Shown: in pieces, positions 56,719-64,000 of the stretch | Numbering within the stretch: position 1 is the first letter of the stretch | Layout of the letters: every line of letters begins with the position of its first letter | Position numbers and translations under genes: made by a program | Assembly: GCF_017654605.1 (NCBI RefSeq) | Contig: NZ_CP072113.1 | Location: 2,604,001 to 2,668,000, forward strand | Direction: 5' to 3' | From: Yimella sp. cx-51 | GTDB lineage: Bacteria > Actinomycetota > Actinomycetes > Actinomycetales > Dermatophilaceae | DNA length: 64,000 nucleotides | Notes under the pieces: model-generated | What the model was told of the DNA's origin: nothing | Seen by the model: the letters and a program-made list of their open reading frames with translations, nothing else | Database searches by the model: none

Positions 56719-57978
56719 TCAGAGGGTGATCTCGCCGCGTTCGGCGCGCAGTGCGATGTCGCTGCGGAACTGTCCGCCACGCAGGTCGATCTGCTGGACG
56801 GCCGCGTAGGCCGCAGCACGTGCCGCGGCTAGGTCTGGCCCACGGCCCACCACACTCAGCACCCGTCCGCCCGCCGACACGAGCTCGCCGTCCCGTTCTG
56901 CGGTCCCGGCATGCAGCACGTACGCGTCGTCGTGGTCAGCGATGCCGGTGATCGCGTCACCTGTGGCGGGAGCGGCCGGGTATCCCTCGGACGCCAGGAC
57001 GACGGTCACTGCGCTGTCGGGGTGCCACTGCAGTGGTTCGATCTGGTCGAGTTCACCGCGAGCAGCAGACCGCAGCAGTCCACCCAACGGCGTGCGCAGA
57101 CGCGCCAGCACGACCTGGGTCTCCGGGTCGCCGAACCGGGCGTTGAACTCGATGACCCGTGGCCCCCGGGAGGTGAGCGCAAGCCCCACGTAGAGCACTC
57201 CCGCGAAAGGCGTGCCACGGCGACGCATCTCGTCAACAGTGGGTTGGGCGACGGTCCGCACCACCTGTTCGACCAAGCCCGCCGGCGCCCACGTGAGGGG
57301 CGAATACGCGCCCATCCCACCGGTATTGGGGCCTTCATCGCCGTCGCCGATGCGCTTGAAGTCCTGGGCCGGCTCGAGCGGCAGCACCGTGGTGCCGTCC
57401 GTGATGCAGAAGAGGGAGACCTCGGGGCCGTCCAGGAACTCCTCGACGACCAGCGCGCTGCCGGCCGACAAGCAGCCTCGTCCGTGTTCGGTCGCGGCGT
57501 GCAGGTCATCGGTGACGACCACACCCTTGCCCGCGGCCAGACCGTCGTCCTTGACGACATAGGGCGCGATCGTGGCGTCCAGGGCCTCGCGCAGTTCCTC
57601 CTCGGTCGAACATACGCGGCACATCGCGGTGGGCACCTCTGCAGCGGCCATGACCTCCTTGGCGAAGGCCTTGCTGCCTTCCAGCCGTGCGGCTTCGCGA
57701 GAGGGGCCGAACACATCGAAGCCGGCGTCGTGCAGCACATCGGCGACCCCGGCAACCAGCGGCGCTTCGGGTCCGATGACGACCAGATCGACCGCTTCCT
57801 GCCTCGCCAGTTGCAGCACCGCCTCCGGGTTGTTGATGTCAACCGGCAGCCTGCGGGCCAACTGCGCCATCCCCGGGTTGCCCGGCGCGGCAACGATCTC
57901 CTCGACCTCCGGGTCAGCAGCAAGGCTGCGCACCAGAGCGTGTTCGCGGGCACCGGATCCGATCACCAGGATTTTCAC
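56719..57978 (-). CDS. purD: Phosphoribosylamine-glycine ligase
   Basis: A 419-residue GAR synthetase (purine step 2). ATP-grasp features: KILVIGSGAREHALVRSLA, VVIGPEAPLVAGVAD, FAKEVMAAAEVPTA, YVVKDDGLAAGKGVVV, and PNTGGMGAYSP with GVLYVGLALT and EFNARFGDPETQVV. GTG 57978 lies 7 bases after TAGGCT (57991-57986), suggesting a leaderless message. Confidence 0.96.
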   Translation of the reverse strand: MKILVIGSGAREHALVRSLAADPEVEEIVAAPGNPGMAQLARRLPVDINNPEAVLQLARQEAVDLVVIGPEAPLVAGVADVLHDAGFDVFGPSREAARLEGSKAFAKEVMAAAEVPTAMCRVCSTEEELREALDATIAPYVVKDDGLAAGKGVVVTDDLHAATEHGRGCLSAGSALVVEEFLDGPEVSLFCITDGTTVLPLEPAQDFKRIGDGDEGPNTGGMGAYSPLTWAPAGLVEQVVRTVAQPTVDEMRRRGTPFAGVLYVGLALTSRGPRVIEFNARFGDPETQVVLARLRTPLGGLLRSAARGELDQIEPLQWHPDSAVTVVLASEGYPAAPATGDAITGIADHDDAYVLHAGTAERDGELVSAGGRVLSVVGRGPDLAAARAAAYAAVQQIDLRGGQFRSDIALRAERGEITL

Positions 57979-58009
57979 GCTGCCGAGCCTAATCGCACCT
58001 CGGTGGCCG

Positions 58010-58225
58010 CGACGATGCGATCCACGCGAGCCTGCGAGCGGGGATCGAGGAGGAGTGCTGAGAAAAGACAGGCGTACGTTCAAAGGCCTGGTTCGCGCAG
58101 CGCGGTGCCCTATCTCGCACCCCCAACCACCCACGACCCTCAGCAACGACGATGCGATCCACGCGAGCCTGCGAGCGGGGATCGAGGAGGAGTGCTGAGA
58201 AAAGACAGGCGTACGTTCAAAGGCC
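58010..58225 (+). repeat. 79-bp direct repeat carrying a gene tail
   Basis: Bases 58010-58088 and 58147-58225 are identical, 137 bp apart. Each encodes the end of an open frame, DDAIHASLRAGIEEEC followed by TGA (second copy stop 58196-58198), and the first arm of a terminator. The first copy's terminator is broken after AAAGGCC. No upstream gene body is present, so these are orphan 3' ends. Confidence 0.85.
58150..58198 (+). pseudogene. Orphan 3' gene remnant
   Basis: About 16 codons ending in TGA directly before a strong terminator, with no start or domain upstream (purD lies leftward on the other strand). It looks like the tail of a deleted or moved gene. Identity unknown. Confidence 0.45.
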
Positions 58226-58260
58226 CGGCTCGCGAAGCGAGCCGGGCCTTTGACGTACGC
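58209..58260 (+). terminator. Strong terminator after orphan tail
   Basis: Long stem GCGTACG, CAAAGGCCCGGCTCGC, loop GAA, and complement, with one extra T bulged on the left. It would insulate the LuxR-type gene from the left. Confidence 0.8.
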
Positions 58261-58481
58261 GGGCCCTCCCGAAAGTCAGGGGGGAGGTCTCTCGGGAGGG
58301 ACCCGCTGCGAGCTTCGGGGTCGGCCGGAGGGGGACTCGGGCGACGCTCTCAGAAGCTCGGGCAACCCGTGGGTTGTTGTTTCAACTATTACTCATCCAT
58401 CAACAGATGTCCAGCAAATGCGTGACGGCCTTGCGCCGCTGTCGGTGATCCGTCAACACTATGCATAGATCGGGGGTTCCC
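58261..58481 (+). promoter_or_regulatory. Upstream region of LuxR-type gene
   Basis: No ORF is supported here. It opens with an imperfect stem (CCTCCCGA with TCGGGAGG, 58265-58299), and a less GC-rich stretch (about 58370-58420, GTTGTTGTTTCAACTATTAC) probably holds the promoter. GGGGG (58472-58476) is the likely ribosome-binding site. Confidence 0.4.
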
Positions 58482-59495
58482 ATGACTACTCAACAGCGCA
58501 CCCAGCGCCCGTACCCGTCGTCCTCAGGTAACGAGGGTCTCGGCGTCGAGATCGCTGGGCAGCACACGGCGATGTACATGATGATTCTCGACGTTCCGTC
58601 GATCACGCACAACGAGTTGGTGCGGCGTGGCTTCGACAGCGACTACGTGAAGTCGACGATGCCGATGTTCATGCGGCGCGGCCTGGTGCGGCAGTTGGCC
58701 GAGGGCGTGTGGGAAGCGATTCCGCCCAACATCGCCTTGCCGGCGTTCGCCGCGCGCCTGGAGGAGTACGCCAGCACGATCCGGTCGTCCACTCCTGCAC
58801 TCACCCGCACCTACTCTCGGCGGGAGGGGCCCAAGCCCGACCCGAGTGGCTACGAGCGCCTCAACTCACTCGACGAGATCGCACTGGCCACCCAACGGTT
58901 GTTGAGTTCGGCGGGCAGAAATGTGCACGGCTTGCGCAACGGCTCGCCGTACACCCGCTACCTGCTCGGTCTGCCGACCGATTTCCACGCCACTGCGTTG
59001 CGCAACGACCAGGGTGAACAGGTGGTGGGTCGGGTGACGCTCGACACCGAACTGCTCAATGATCCGGGCATCAACGAGGTGCTGGCTGCAAGGGCGAGCA
59101 CCGGCGAGGAGCATCGGTTCGCCGCGTCCCTCCCCTTCTCGGCCCTGGTCAGCGAGCGGATGGCCGTCATCGACATCGACGGGCCGGGCGGAGTGGCGAT
59201 GGGTCTGGTGATCGAGTCGTCGTACGCAGCGGCAGCGGTTCGTCGGGTCGCCGAAAGCGCGTGGAGAGCGGCGAGCCCATGGCAGGTGGGCAGCAATCGA
59301 CCTCCGACCGTGGACGCGCGTGATCATCGAATCCTGCAGTTGCTCGCTGCTGGGGCGACCGACTCCACGATCGCCCGCCAACTCAACATTTCCCAGCGCA
59401 CGGTTGAACGCCGGGTGCGGGCGGTGATGGACCGGCTCGGAGCAGATACCCGTTTCCAGGCCGGTGTGCTGGCCGGCAAGGCCGGACTGATCTGA
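58482..59495 (+). CDS. TrmB-like/LuxR-type HTH transcriptional regulator
   Basis: A 337-residue one-component regulator. The N-terminal winged-helix-like segment (about 30-85, HTAMYMMILDVPSITHNELV) resembles TrmB. The middle ligand-like domain (about 130-255) has unknown specificity, and a C-terminal LuxR HTH follows (about 270-335, ILQLLAAGATDSTIARQLNISQ). There is no receiver domain and no kinase nearby. It stands alone between the duplicated remnant and helR; target genes are not evident. Confidence 0.8.
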   Translation: MTTQQRTQRPYPSSSGNEGLGVEIAGQHTAMYMMILDVPSITHNELVRRGFDSDYVKSTMPMFMRRGLVRQLAEGVWEAIPPNIALPAFAARLEEYASTIRSSTPALTRTYSRREGPKPDPSGYERLNSLDEIALATQRLLSSAGRNVHGLRNGSPYTRYLLGLPTDFHATALRNDQGEQVVGRVTLDTELLNDPGINEVLAARASTGEEHRFAASLPFSALVSERMAVIDIDGPGGVAMGLVIESSYAAAAVRRVAESAWRAASPWQVGSNRPPTVDARDHRILQLLAAGATDSTIARQLNISQRTVERRVRAVMDRLGADTRFQAGVLAGKAGLI

Positions 59496-59556
59496 AGATC
59501 CCTCGACTGGGCCGTAGACTCATGGGCTTGACCTGTTCTGGAGCCCAGGGGGATGC

Positions 59557-61779
59557 ATGACCGTGTCGGAGTCTTCCGCACAGACGATCTCGGCCGAAAT
59601 CAAGCACGAGCTGGAACACGAGCAGGCGCATGTCGACCGCGTCTACGCCGAGCTCGCGAAGGCCGGAGCCCGAGCCGCGCTGATCGAGGCGGAGGGCCGG
59701 GCTCGCGGGCGTTCGTCGCGCACCGGCGAAGTTCGTGAAGAAGAGATCACCGGACTCTTCGAGCGAGATGCGTTGGTGTTCAACGCCGGTCGCCGACGCC
59801 GCTCGTTGGAGACGCAGTTCGAGGGCCTGGTCTTCGGGCGTCTCGATCTCGAGCACGACCGCCCAGATCCAAGCGGCGAGACCCGGGAAATCCGGTACGT
59901 CGGACGCCTGGGGGTGCGGGACGACGACTACGAACCGCTGGTGATCGACTGGCGTGCGCCCGCTGCTGCGCCGTTCTACCAGGCAACACCGGTCGACCCG
60001 AAGAACGTCATCCGCCGCCGGGTGCTGCGCAGCCGAGACCAAGAGGTCATCGGCGTGGAGGACGACCTCATGGTGCCCGAAGCGCCGGAGGACATGGTTG
60101 TGATCGGCGATGGCGCCCTCATGGCTGCCCTCACTCGCAGCCGCGGCGGTCAGATGCGCGACATCGTGGCCACCATCCAGCAACATCAGGACGAGGCCAT
60201 CCGCGCGAGCGCCCGCGGCGTCACCGAGATCACCGGCGGACCAGGCACCGGCAAGACCGTGGTGGCCCTGCACCGCGCGGCCTACCTGCTCTACTCGGAG
60301 CGACGTAAGTACGAGAACGGCGGCGTCCTGGTGGTCGGGCCGTCGGCTGCGTACACCGCCTACATCGAACGCGTCCTGCCCTCATTGGGCGAAGACACCG
60401 TCACCTTGCGTTCGCTGGGCGACGTGATCGAGGGCATGACCGGCACCCGCCTCGACTCCCCTGCCGCGGCGGCGGTCAAGGGCAGCCTGCGCATCCGGCC
60501 GGTGCTCGCCCGAGCCGCTCGCGATCTTCCGCCGGAGGCCCCCACCCGCTTCCGCGCGATGATCAGCGGTCACCCGGTGCACATCGATTCCGGGCAACTG
60601 CAAGCTATCCGGCGCCAGGTGCTGCGCAACCACCAGCACAACAACGGCGGCGCCGCGGCGCTGAATGCGTTGGGTGAGGCGGCGTGGACGCAGGTGCGTC
60701 CGCATGCCGGCAAGTTGGAGAAGTCGGAGTTCATCGAACGCTTCGGCGATCACCTCGAGGTCGAGTCGTTCATGCAGCAGTGGTGGCCGCAGCTCGACCC
60801 GCGCGAGGTGCTGTTGTGGATGGCGGACGCCGGCCGCCTGCAGCGCTACAGCGATGGAATCCTGTCCCCGGCCGAGCGCGATGAACTGCGGGCCTCCTTC
60901 GAGGCAGCACTCTTGTCGGGCACGTGGAGCGTGGCCGATGCGGCACTGGTCGACGACCTGTCGGCCCGCCTGGGGCTCGTGGTCGACAAGCAACCCGAGG
61001 AGCGCGGCTTCTACGAGGTCGAGCTTCTCGACGACACCTCGTCCTTCGGTGTCAACGAGGTGAACGTCAGCGGCGGCGCTGGCGCGAAGTCGGAGGTGGG
61101 CTACCAACGCAATCCGACCGACGCCCGTGAGCGGCTGCTGCACGGACGCATCGGCAAGTGGAACGACTACGCCCACGTGCTTGTTGACGAAGCGCAAGAC
61201 CTCTCCCCCATGCAGTGGCGCATGGTCGGACGCCGAGGCCGCGCATCCTGGACCGTTGTCGGCGACGCTGCACAGTCGTCCTGGCCGGACGAGGCCGAAG
61301 CTCTGGCGGCCCGCGAGGAAGCCTTCGGCTCCAAGGAGCGCCGCCGCTTCCACATGAACACCAACTACCGCAATGCGCGGGAGATCTTCGTGTATGCGGC
61401 GGATGTCGTGCGCCGTGAGGTGCCGGACGCCGACATTCCGGACGCGGTGCGCGAGACCGGCGTCCAGCCGCGGGAACTGAGCTCGAGCGATCTGGTCACC
61501 GACTCGCTCGACGCAGCCCGCACTTTGCTCGACGAGGTCGAAGGGCTGGTGGCGGTTGTCGCTCCGGCGAAGCACGCTGCGGCACTGTCGAATTCGCTCG
61601 GTGACGAGGCTGAGCGAATCGTCGTGATCGACCCGATGTCGACCAAGGGCCTGGAGTACGACGCGACGGTCATCGTCGACCCCGATGAGATCGTGCGTGA
61701 GTCGCCCGGCGGCATCCGCGTGTTGTACGTCGCGCTCACCCGTGCCGCGCACCGGATGACGGTCGTCCGGCCCGCCTGA
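59557..61779 (+). CDS. helR: HelR-type RNA polymerase recycling ATPase (HelD family)
   Basis: A 740-residue SF1 helicase-like protein. An N-terminal coiled-coil secondary-channel arm (HELEHEQAHVDRVYAEL) precedes Walker A TGGPGTGKTVVALH, Walker B HVLVDEAQDLSPMQW, motif III VVGDAAQSSW and the C-terminal ALTRAAHR. HelD proteins dislodge stalled RNA polymerase; actinobacterial HelR can also displace rifamycins and confer tolerance. AGGGGGA precedes the ATG. A TGGGCT/AGCCCA inverted pair lies just upstream (59523-59547). Confidence 0.88.
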   Translation: MTVSESSAQTISAEIKHELEHEQAHVDRVYAELAKAGARAALIEAEGRARGRSSRTGEVREEEITGLFERDALVFNAGRRRRSLETQFEGLVFGRLDLEHDRPDPSGETREIRYVGRLGVRDDDYEPLVIDWRAPAAAPFYQATPVDPKNVIRRRVLRSRDQEVIGVEDDLMVPEAPEDMVVIGDGALMAALTRSRGGQMRDIVATIQQHQDEAIRASARGVTEITGGPGTGKTVVALHRAAYLLYSERRKYENGGVLVVGPSAAYTAYIERVLPSLGEDTVTLRSLGDVIEGMTGTRLDSPAAAAVKGSLRIRPVLARAARDLPPEAPTRFRAMISGHPVHIDSGQLQAIRRQVLRNHQHNNGGAAALNALGEAAWTQVRPHAGKLEKSEFIERFGDHLEVESFMQQWWPQLDPREVLLWMADAGRLQRYSDGILSPAERDELRASFEAALLSGTWSVADAALVDDLSARLGLVVDKQPEERGFYEVELLDDTSSFGVNEVNVSGGAGAKSEVGYQRNPTDARERLLHGRIGKWNDYAHVLVDEAQDLSPMQWRMVGRRGRASWTVVGDAAQSSWPDEAEALAAREEAFGSKERRRFHMNTNYRNAREIFVYAADVVRREVPDADIPDAVRETGVQPRELSSSDLVTDSLDAARTLLDEVEGLVAVVAPAKHAAALSNSLGDEAERIVVIDPMSTKGLEYDATVIVDPDEIVRESPGGIRVLYVALTRAAHRMTVVRPA

Positions 61780-61783
61780 CCCC

Positions 61784-61874
61784 GCAAACGCGGCCCTTCC
61801 AGCAGCAAACGCGGCCTCTGTTCGCAGGTGCGGCGGTTGCAGCTAGCGCACCTGCGAGCAAGTGCCGCGTTTGT
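61784..61874. repeat. Nested intergenic stem-loop helR/aroQ
   Basis: GCAAACGCGGCC occurs twice (about 61784 and 61805) and its near-complement GCCGCGTTTG once (61864-61873), enclosing a second perfect pair CGCAGGTGCG (61823-61832) and CGCACCTGCG (61847-61856). It is probably a terminator or transcript-stabilising structure for helR. Confidence 0.65.
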
Positions 61875-61950
61875 GGATCCGGTGCCCGGTGCGCGGACGC
61901 CCGTGGCACCAGCACCGAGCATTGGCCAGAATCGAAAGGTGGACGAGTCG

Positions 61951-62265
61951 ATGAACCAGCCGATCACCCCCGGCACCGAAGACCCGACCCTGCGCGCCTA
62001 TCGCCAGTCGATCGACAACATCGATGCGGCGCTGATCCACCTGTTGGCCGAGCGATTCAAGATCACCCAGGCGGTCGGCAAGTACAAAGCCGAACACGAC
62101 CTGCCGCCCGCCGACCCGGCGCGCGAAGAGCGTCAGCTGACCCGGCTGCGGGCCTTGGCATCCGATTCGCAACTCGATCCGGAGTTCGGGGAGAAGTTTT
62201 TGAGGTTCGTGATTGACGAAGTAATCCACCACCACGAGCGCGAACGCTCCGCCGAACGCGACTGA
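61951..62265 (+). CDS. aroQ: Chorismate mutase (AroQ type)
   Basis: A 104-residue all-helical mutase converting chorismate to prephenate for Phe/Tyr. Conserved YRQSIDNIDAALIHLLAERF, then KITQAVGKYKAEHDLP and the C-terminal helix FLRFVIDEVIHHH. AAAGGTGG precedes ATG 61951; GTG 61939 is a weaker choice. The last 10 codons and the stop lie inside the first unit of the 113-bp repeat array. Confidence 0.92.
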   Translation: MNQPITPGTEDPTLRAYRQSIDNIDAALIHLLAERFKITQAVGKYKAEHDLPPADPAREERQLTRLRALASDSQLDPEFGEKFLRFVIDEVIHHHERERSAERD

Positions 62266-62717
62266 TCACCTCAACAACCCACCGACGATCGCGAACACAA
62301 CCGACCCATCAAGTCGGGCACCGCGGAGCGAGAGCGCGACCAATCACACGAGCGCGAACGCTCCGCCGAACGCGACTGAACCACCCGCCGACCCAACGAC
62401 CGCTACCAACGTAGCCGTCGACCAAGTGGGGCACGGCGGAGCGAGAGCGCGACCAATCACACGAGCGCGAACGCTCCGCCGAACGCGACTGAACCACCCG
62501 CCGACCCAACGACCGCTACCAACGTAGCCGTCGACCAAGTGGGGCACGGCGGAGCGAGAGCGCGACCAATCACACGAGCGCGAACGCTCCGCCGAACGCG
62601 ACTGAACCACCCGCCGACCCAACGACCGCTACCAACGTAGCCGTCGACCAAGTGGGGCACGGCGGAGCGAGAGCGCGACCAATCACACGAGCGCGAACGC
62701 TCCGCCGAACGCGACTG
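62233..62717. repeat. 113-bp tandem repeat array downstream of aroQ
   Basis: Units begin (CACGAGCGCG) at 62233, 62347, 62460, 62573 and 62686. The last three intervals are 113 bp and nearly or fully identical; the first is 114 bp and diverged. Every unit contains the aroQ stop-proximal codons and a 9-bp stem GGCGGAGCG/CGCTCCGCC (e.g. 62435-62443 with 62472-62480). It fills the gap between convergent aroQ and lysS. No ORF is credible because 113 is not a multiple of 3. Confidence 0.9.
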
Positions 62718-62723
62718 AGCAAC

Positions 62724-64000
62724 TCAGCCGGCGGGGGTGAGCAGTTCCCGCACCTTCTCCGGACCGACGGCCAGGAGCAGCGTGGGCAGACGCGGACCGG
62801 TGTCCTTACCGATGAGCAGGTTGTAGACCTGCTTGAAGAACTCGCGCTGAGCAGCGCCGAGTGACGCAGCCAGCTCAGGTTCGGCCTTCCGGTCGGGACG
62901 GAAGTCGGCGCTCTTGCCCTGCATCACCTTCGGCACGCCGTAGATCTGGTGGGTCAGACCGTCCAAGGTCCAGACGTCCTCGATCTTGGCGAGGTCAGCA
63001 CCGTTGCCGTCCACCAGCATTCGCAACGCGTCCTGGTCAGCAGCTGCCAAGCCGGCGGCGTCCGGAATCTCGCGGACGATGGTCTTGTCCTCGTCCGCCA
63101 TGCGCGTCGCCACCCAGTGTTCGACGCAGGTGAGCCGCGGACGCAGCGTATCAAGCGACGCGGGCGGGTTGTCGGGGTCGAGCTGGCCGACGATCCGCAG
63201 GGTCTGGTCTTCGTCGCCGGTGGTGATGTCAACGATGGATGCCAGGGTGCGATAGGCCACCGGGTATGGGGTGGACGGCAGTTCGCCAGCGGCGGTGCTC
63301 GACGCACGGGTGTAGGAGGCGATGTCGCCTGCCTGGCCCTTGCCGTCGGCGACCTTGCGGCTCAACGCATCCCACTCGTCGTACATGCGCTGGATCTCGG
63401 CGTCGAAGGCGACGTCGAAGGCCTGGTTGGGCTTGCGGCGGGCGTAGAGCCAACGCAGCAACGCCGGCTCCATGATCTGCAGGGCGTCTTCGGCCACCGG
63501 CACGCCACCCTTGGATGAGCTCATCTTGGCCATGCCCTTGATGCCGACGAAGGCGTACATCGGCCCGATCGGACGCTCCCACCCGAACAGCGGGGCGAGC
63601 TCCTTACCGACGACGTAGGACGAGCCGGGCGACTGGTGATCGACGCCGGAGGGCTCGAAGAGCACCTTTTCGTAGGCCCAACGCATCGGCCAGTCGACCT
63701 TCCACACCAGCTTGCCGTGGTTGAAGGTGCGCAACTCAACGGTCTCGGTGTGACCGCAGGCACCGCAGTCGTACGAAAGCTGCGTCGTCTCCGGGTCGTA
63801 GGCAGTGACGGTCGTGAAGTCCTTGTTGCACACCGTGCAGAAGGGCTTGTACGGGTAGTACTCCTTCCCCGCCGAACCGTCGTCCTCGGAGGCTGCGCCC
63901 GAACCCTCGGCCGCCTCGGCTGCAGCGGCGGCTTGGTCTTCGTCGAGCTTCTGCTGACCCTTGGGCTGCTGCTGATCTGCGGCGGGCAGGGTGCGGTACT
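62724..64000 (-). CDS. lysS: Class I lysyl-tRNA synthetase (5' part outside window)
   Basis: At least 425 C-terminal residues; the start lies beyond 64000. The class I signature KMSSSKGG and flanking GPMYAFVGIKGMA are present, with the zinc-type cysteines CTVC (about 63828-63841) and CGAC just after. Just N-terminal of those cysteines is a low-complexity Gln/Ala/acidic insert (63850-63990: DQQQPKGQQKLDEDQAAAAA, then GSGAASEDDGSAGKE). It charges tRNA-Lys. Class I LysRS is the archaeal-type enzyme that replaces class II in some bacteria. Confidence 0.95.
   Translation of the reverse strand, partial: YRTLPAADQQQPKGQQKLDEDQAAAAAEAAEGSGAASEDDGSAGKEYYPYKPFCTVCNKDFTTVTAYDPETTQLSYDCGACGHTETVELRTFNHGKLVWKVDWPMRWAYEKVLFEPSGVDHQSPGSSYVVGKELAPLFGWERPIGPMYAFVGIKGMAKMSSSKGGVPVAEDALQIMEPALLRWLYARRKPNQAFDVAFDAEIQRMYDEWDALSRKVADGKGQAGDIASYTRASSTAAGELPSTPYPVAYRTLASIVDITTGDEDQTLRIVGQLDPDNPPASLDTLRPRLTCVEHWVATRMADEDKTIVREIPDAAGLAAADQDALRMLVDGNGADLAKIEDVWTLDGLTHQIYGVPKVMQGKSADFRPDRKAEPELAASLGAAQREFFKQVYNLLIGKDTGPRLPTLLLAVGPEKVRELLTPAG

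Noticed and set aside
62309-62660. Overlapping minus-strand frames within the 113-bp array
   Set aside because: They arise from the repeat rotating frame every unit; there is no start signal and no similarity to proteins.
62233-62717. CRISPR array
   Set aside because: Units are contiguous 113-bp repeats with no short repeat plus unique spacer structure, and no cas genes are present.
1-64000. Prophage, transposase, integrase or restriction system
   Set aside because: No gene with such motifs and no att-like repeat around any tRNA was found.

Overview
The window is high-GC chromosome from an actinobacterium. Diagnostic signs are mycothiol genes (mshA, mshD, an S-(hydroxymethyl)mycothiol dehydrogenase), CarD, a GlnR-like regulator beside mshD, an hbhA-like gene behind its XRE gene, class I lysyl-tRNA synthetase, DUF3073 beside purM, and many TAnnnT boxes 6-7 bases before start codons (leaderless transcription). 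Gene content fits Micrococcales (Dermacoccaceae/Intrasporangiaceae-like), but the family is a guess. No phage, transposon, integrase or CRISPR array was seen. This is mostly core chromosome with a few accessory spots.

Layout. 1-3.4 kb: formaldehyde/mycothiol dehydrogenase, lipoprotein, carD and an in-frame ispD-ispF ORF. 3.4-6.2 kb: phoU divergent from a SenX3/RegX3 (PhoR/PhoP-type) two-component pair, with a PHO-box-like repeat between them. 6.2-13.5 kb: gpmA, a YbjN protein, mshA, a methyltransferase, manA with an alpha/beta hydrolase and DUF2516, dtd, asparaginase. 13.5-17.5 kb: hbhA-like gene and XRE regulator, ygfZ, an LCP wall-glycopolymer ligase, nitrobindin. 17.6-27.9 kb: membrane protein and MoaD-like protein, glnR, mshD, ppk1, mutT1 and pstSCAB behind a perfect 11-bp-spaced PHO box. 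Phosphate sensing (senX3/regX3, phoU), uptake (pst) and storage (ppk) all lie within 25 kb.

28-38 kb: small zinc-finger-like protein, a DUF3516-type DEAD/H helicase, then an envelope-sugar cluster: GT-C-like membrane protein, WecD-like acetyltransferase, WecE-like aminotransferase, GtrA flippase and GT2 polyprenyl-phosphate glycosyltransferase. tRNA-Lys follows, then a small stress/antitoxin-like gene with its own PHO box. 38-45 kb: treY-treZ (trehalose from glucan), DUF1330, a Tat-lipoprotein polysaccharide deacetylase-like protein. 45-48.7 kb: membrane proteins, PHP phosphoesterase, tRNA-Glu/Asp/Phe, CopC, DUF3073.

48.7-58 kb: purine genes purM, purF, purC, purD interleaved with a long acidic repeat protein, an SCP2-like protein, a spermidine-synthase-like protein and CsbD. 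58-64 kb: a duplicated gene tail plus terminator, a TrmB/LuxR-type regulator, HelR-type RNA polymerase recycling ATPase, chorismate mutase, a 113-bp tandem repeat array that includes the aroQ 3' end, and lysS running off the right edge.

No wholly new system is evident. The best leads are the PHO box on the small 69-residue gene, the WecE/WecD-GtrA-GT2 cluster, the 113-bp array, the duplicated gene tail before the LuxR-type gene, the tryptophan-punctuated repeat protein, and the window-wide leaderless-promoter pattern.
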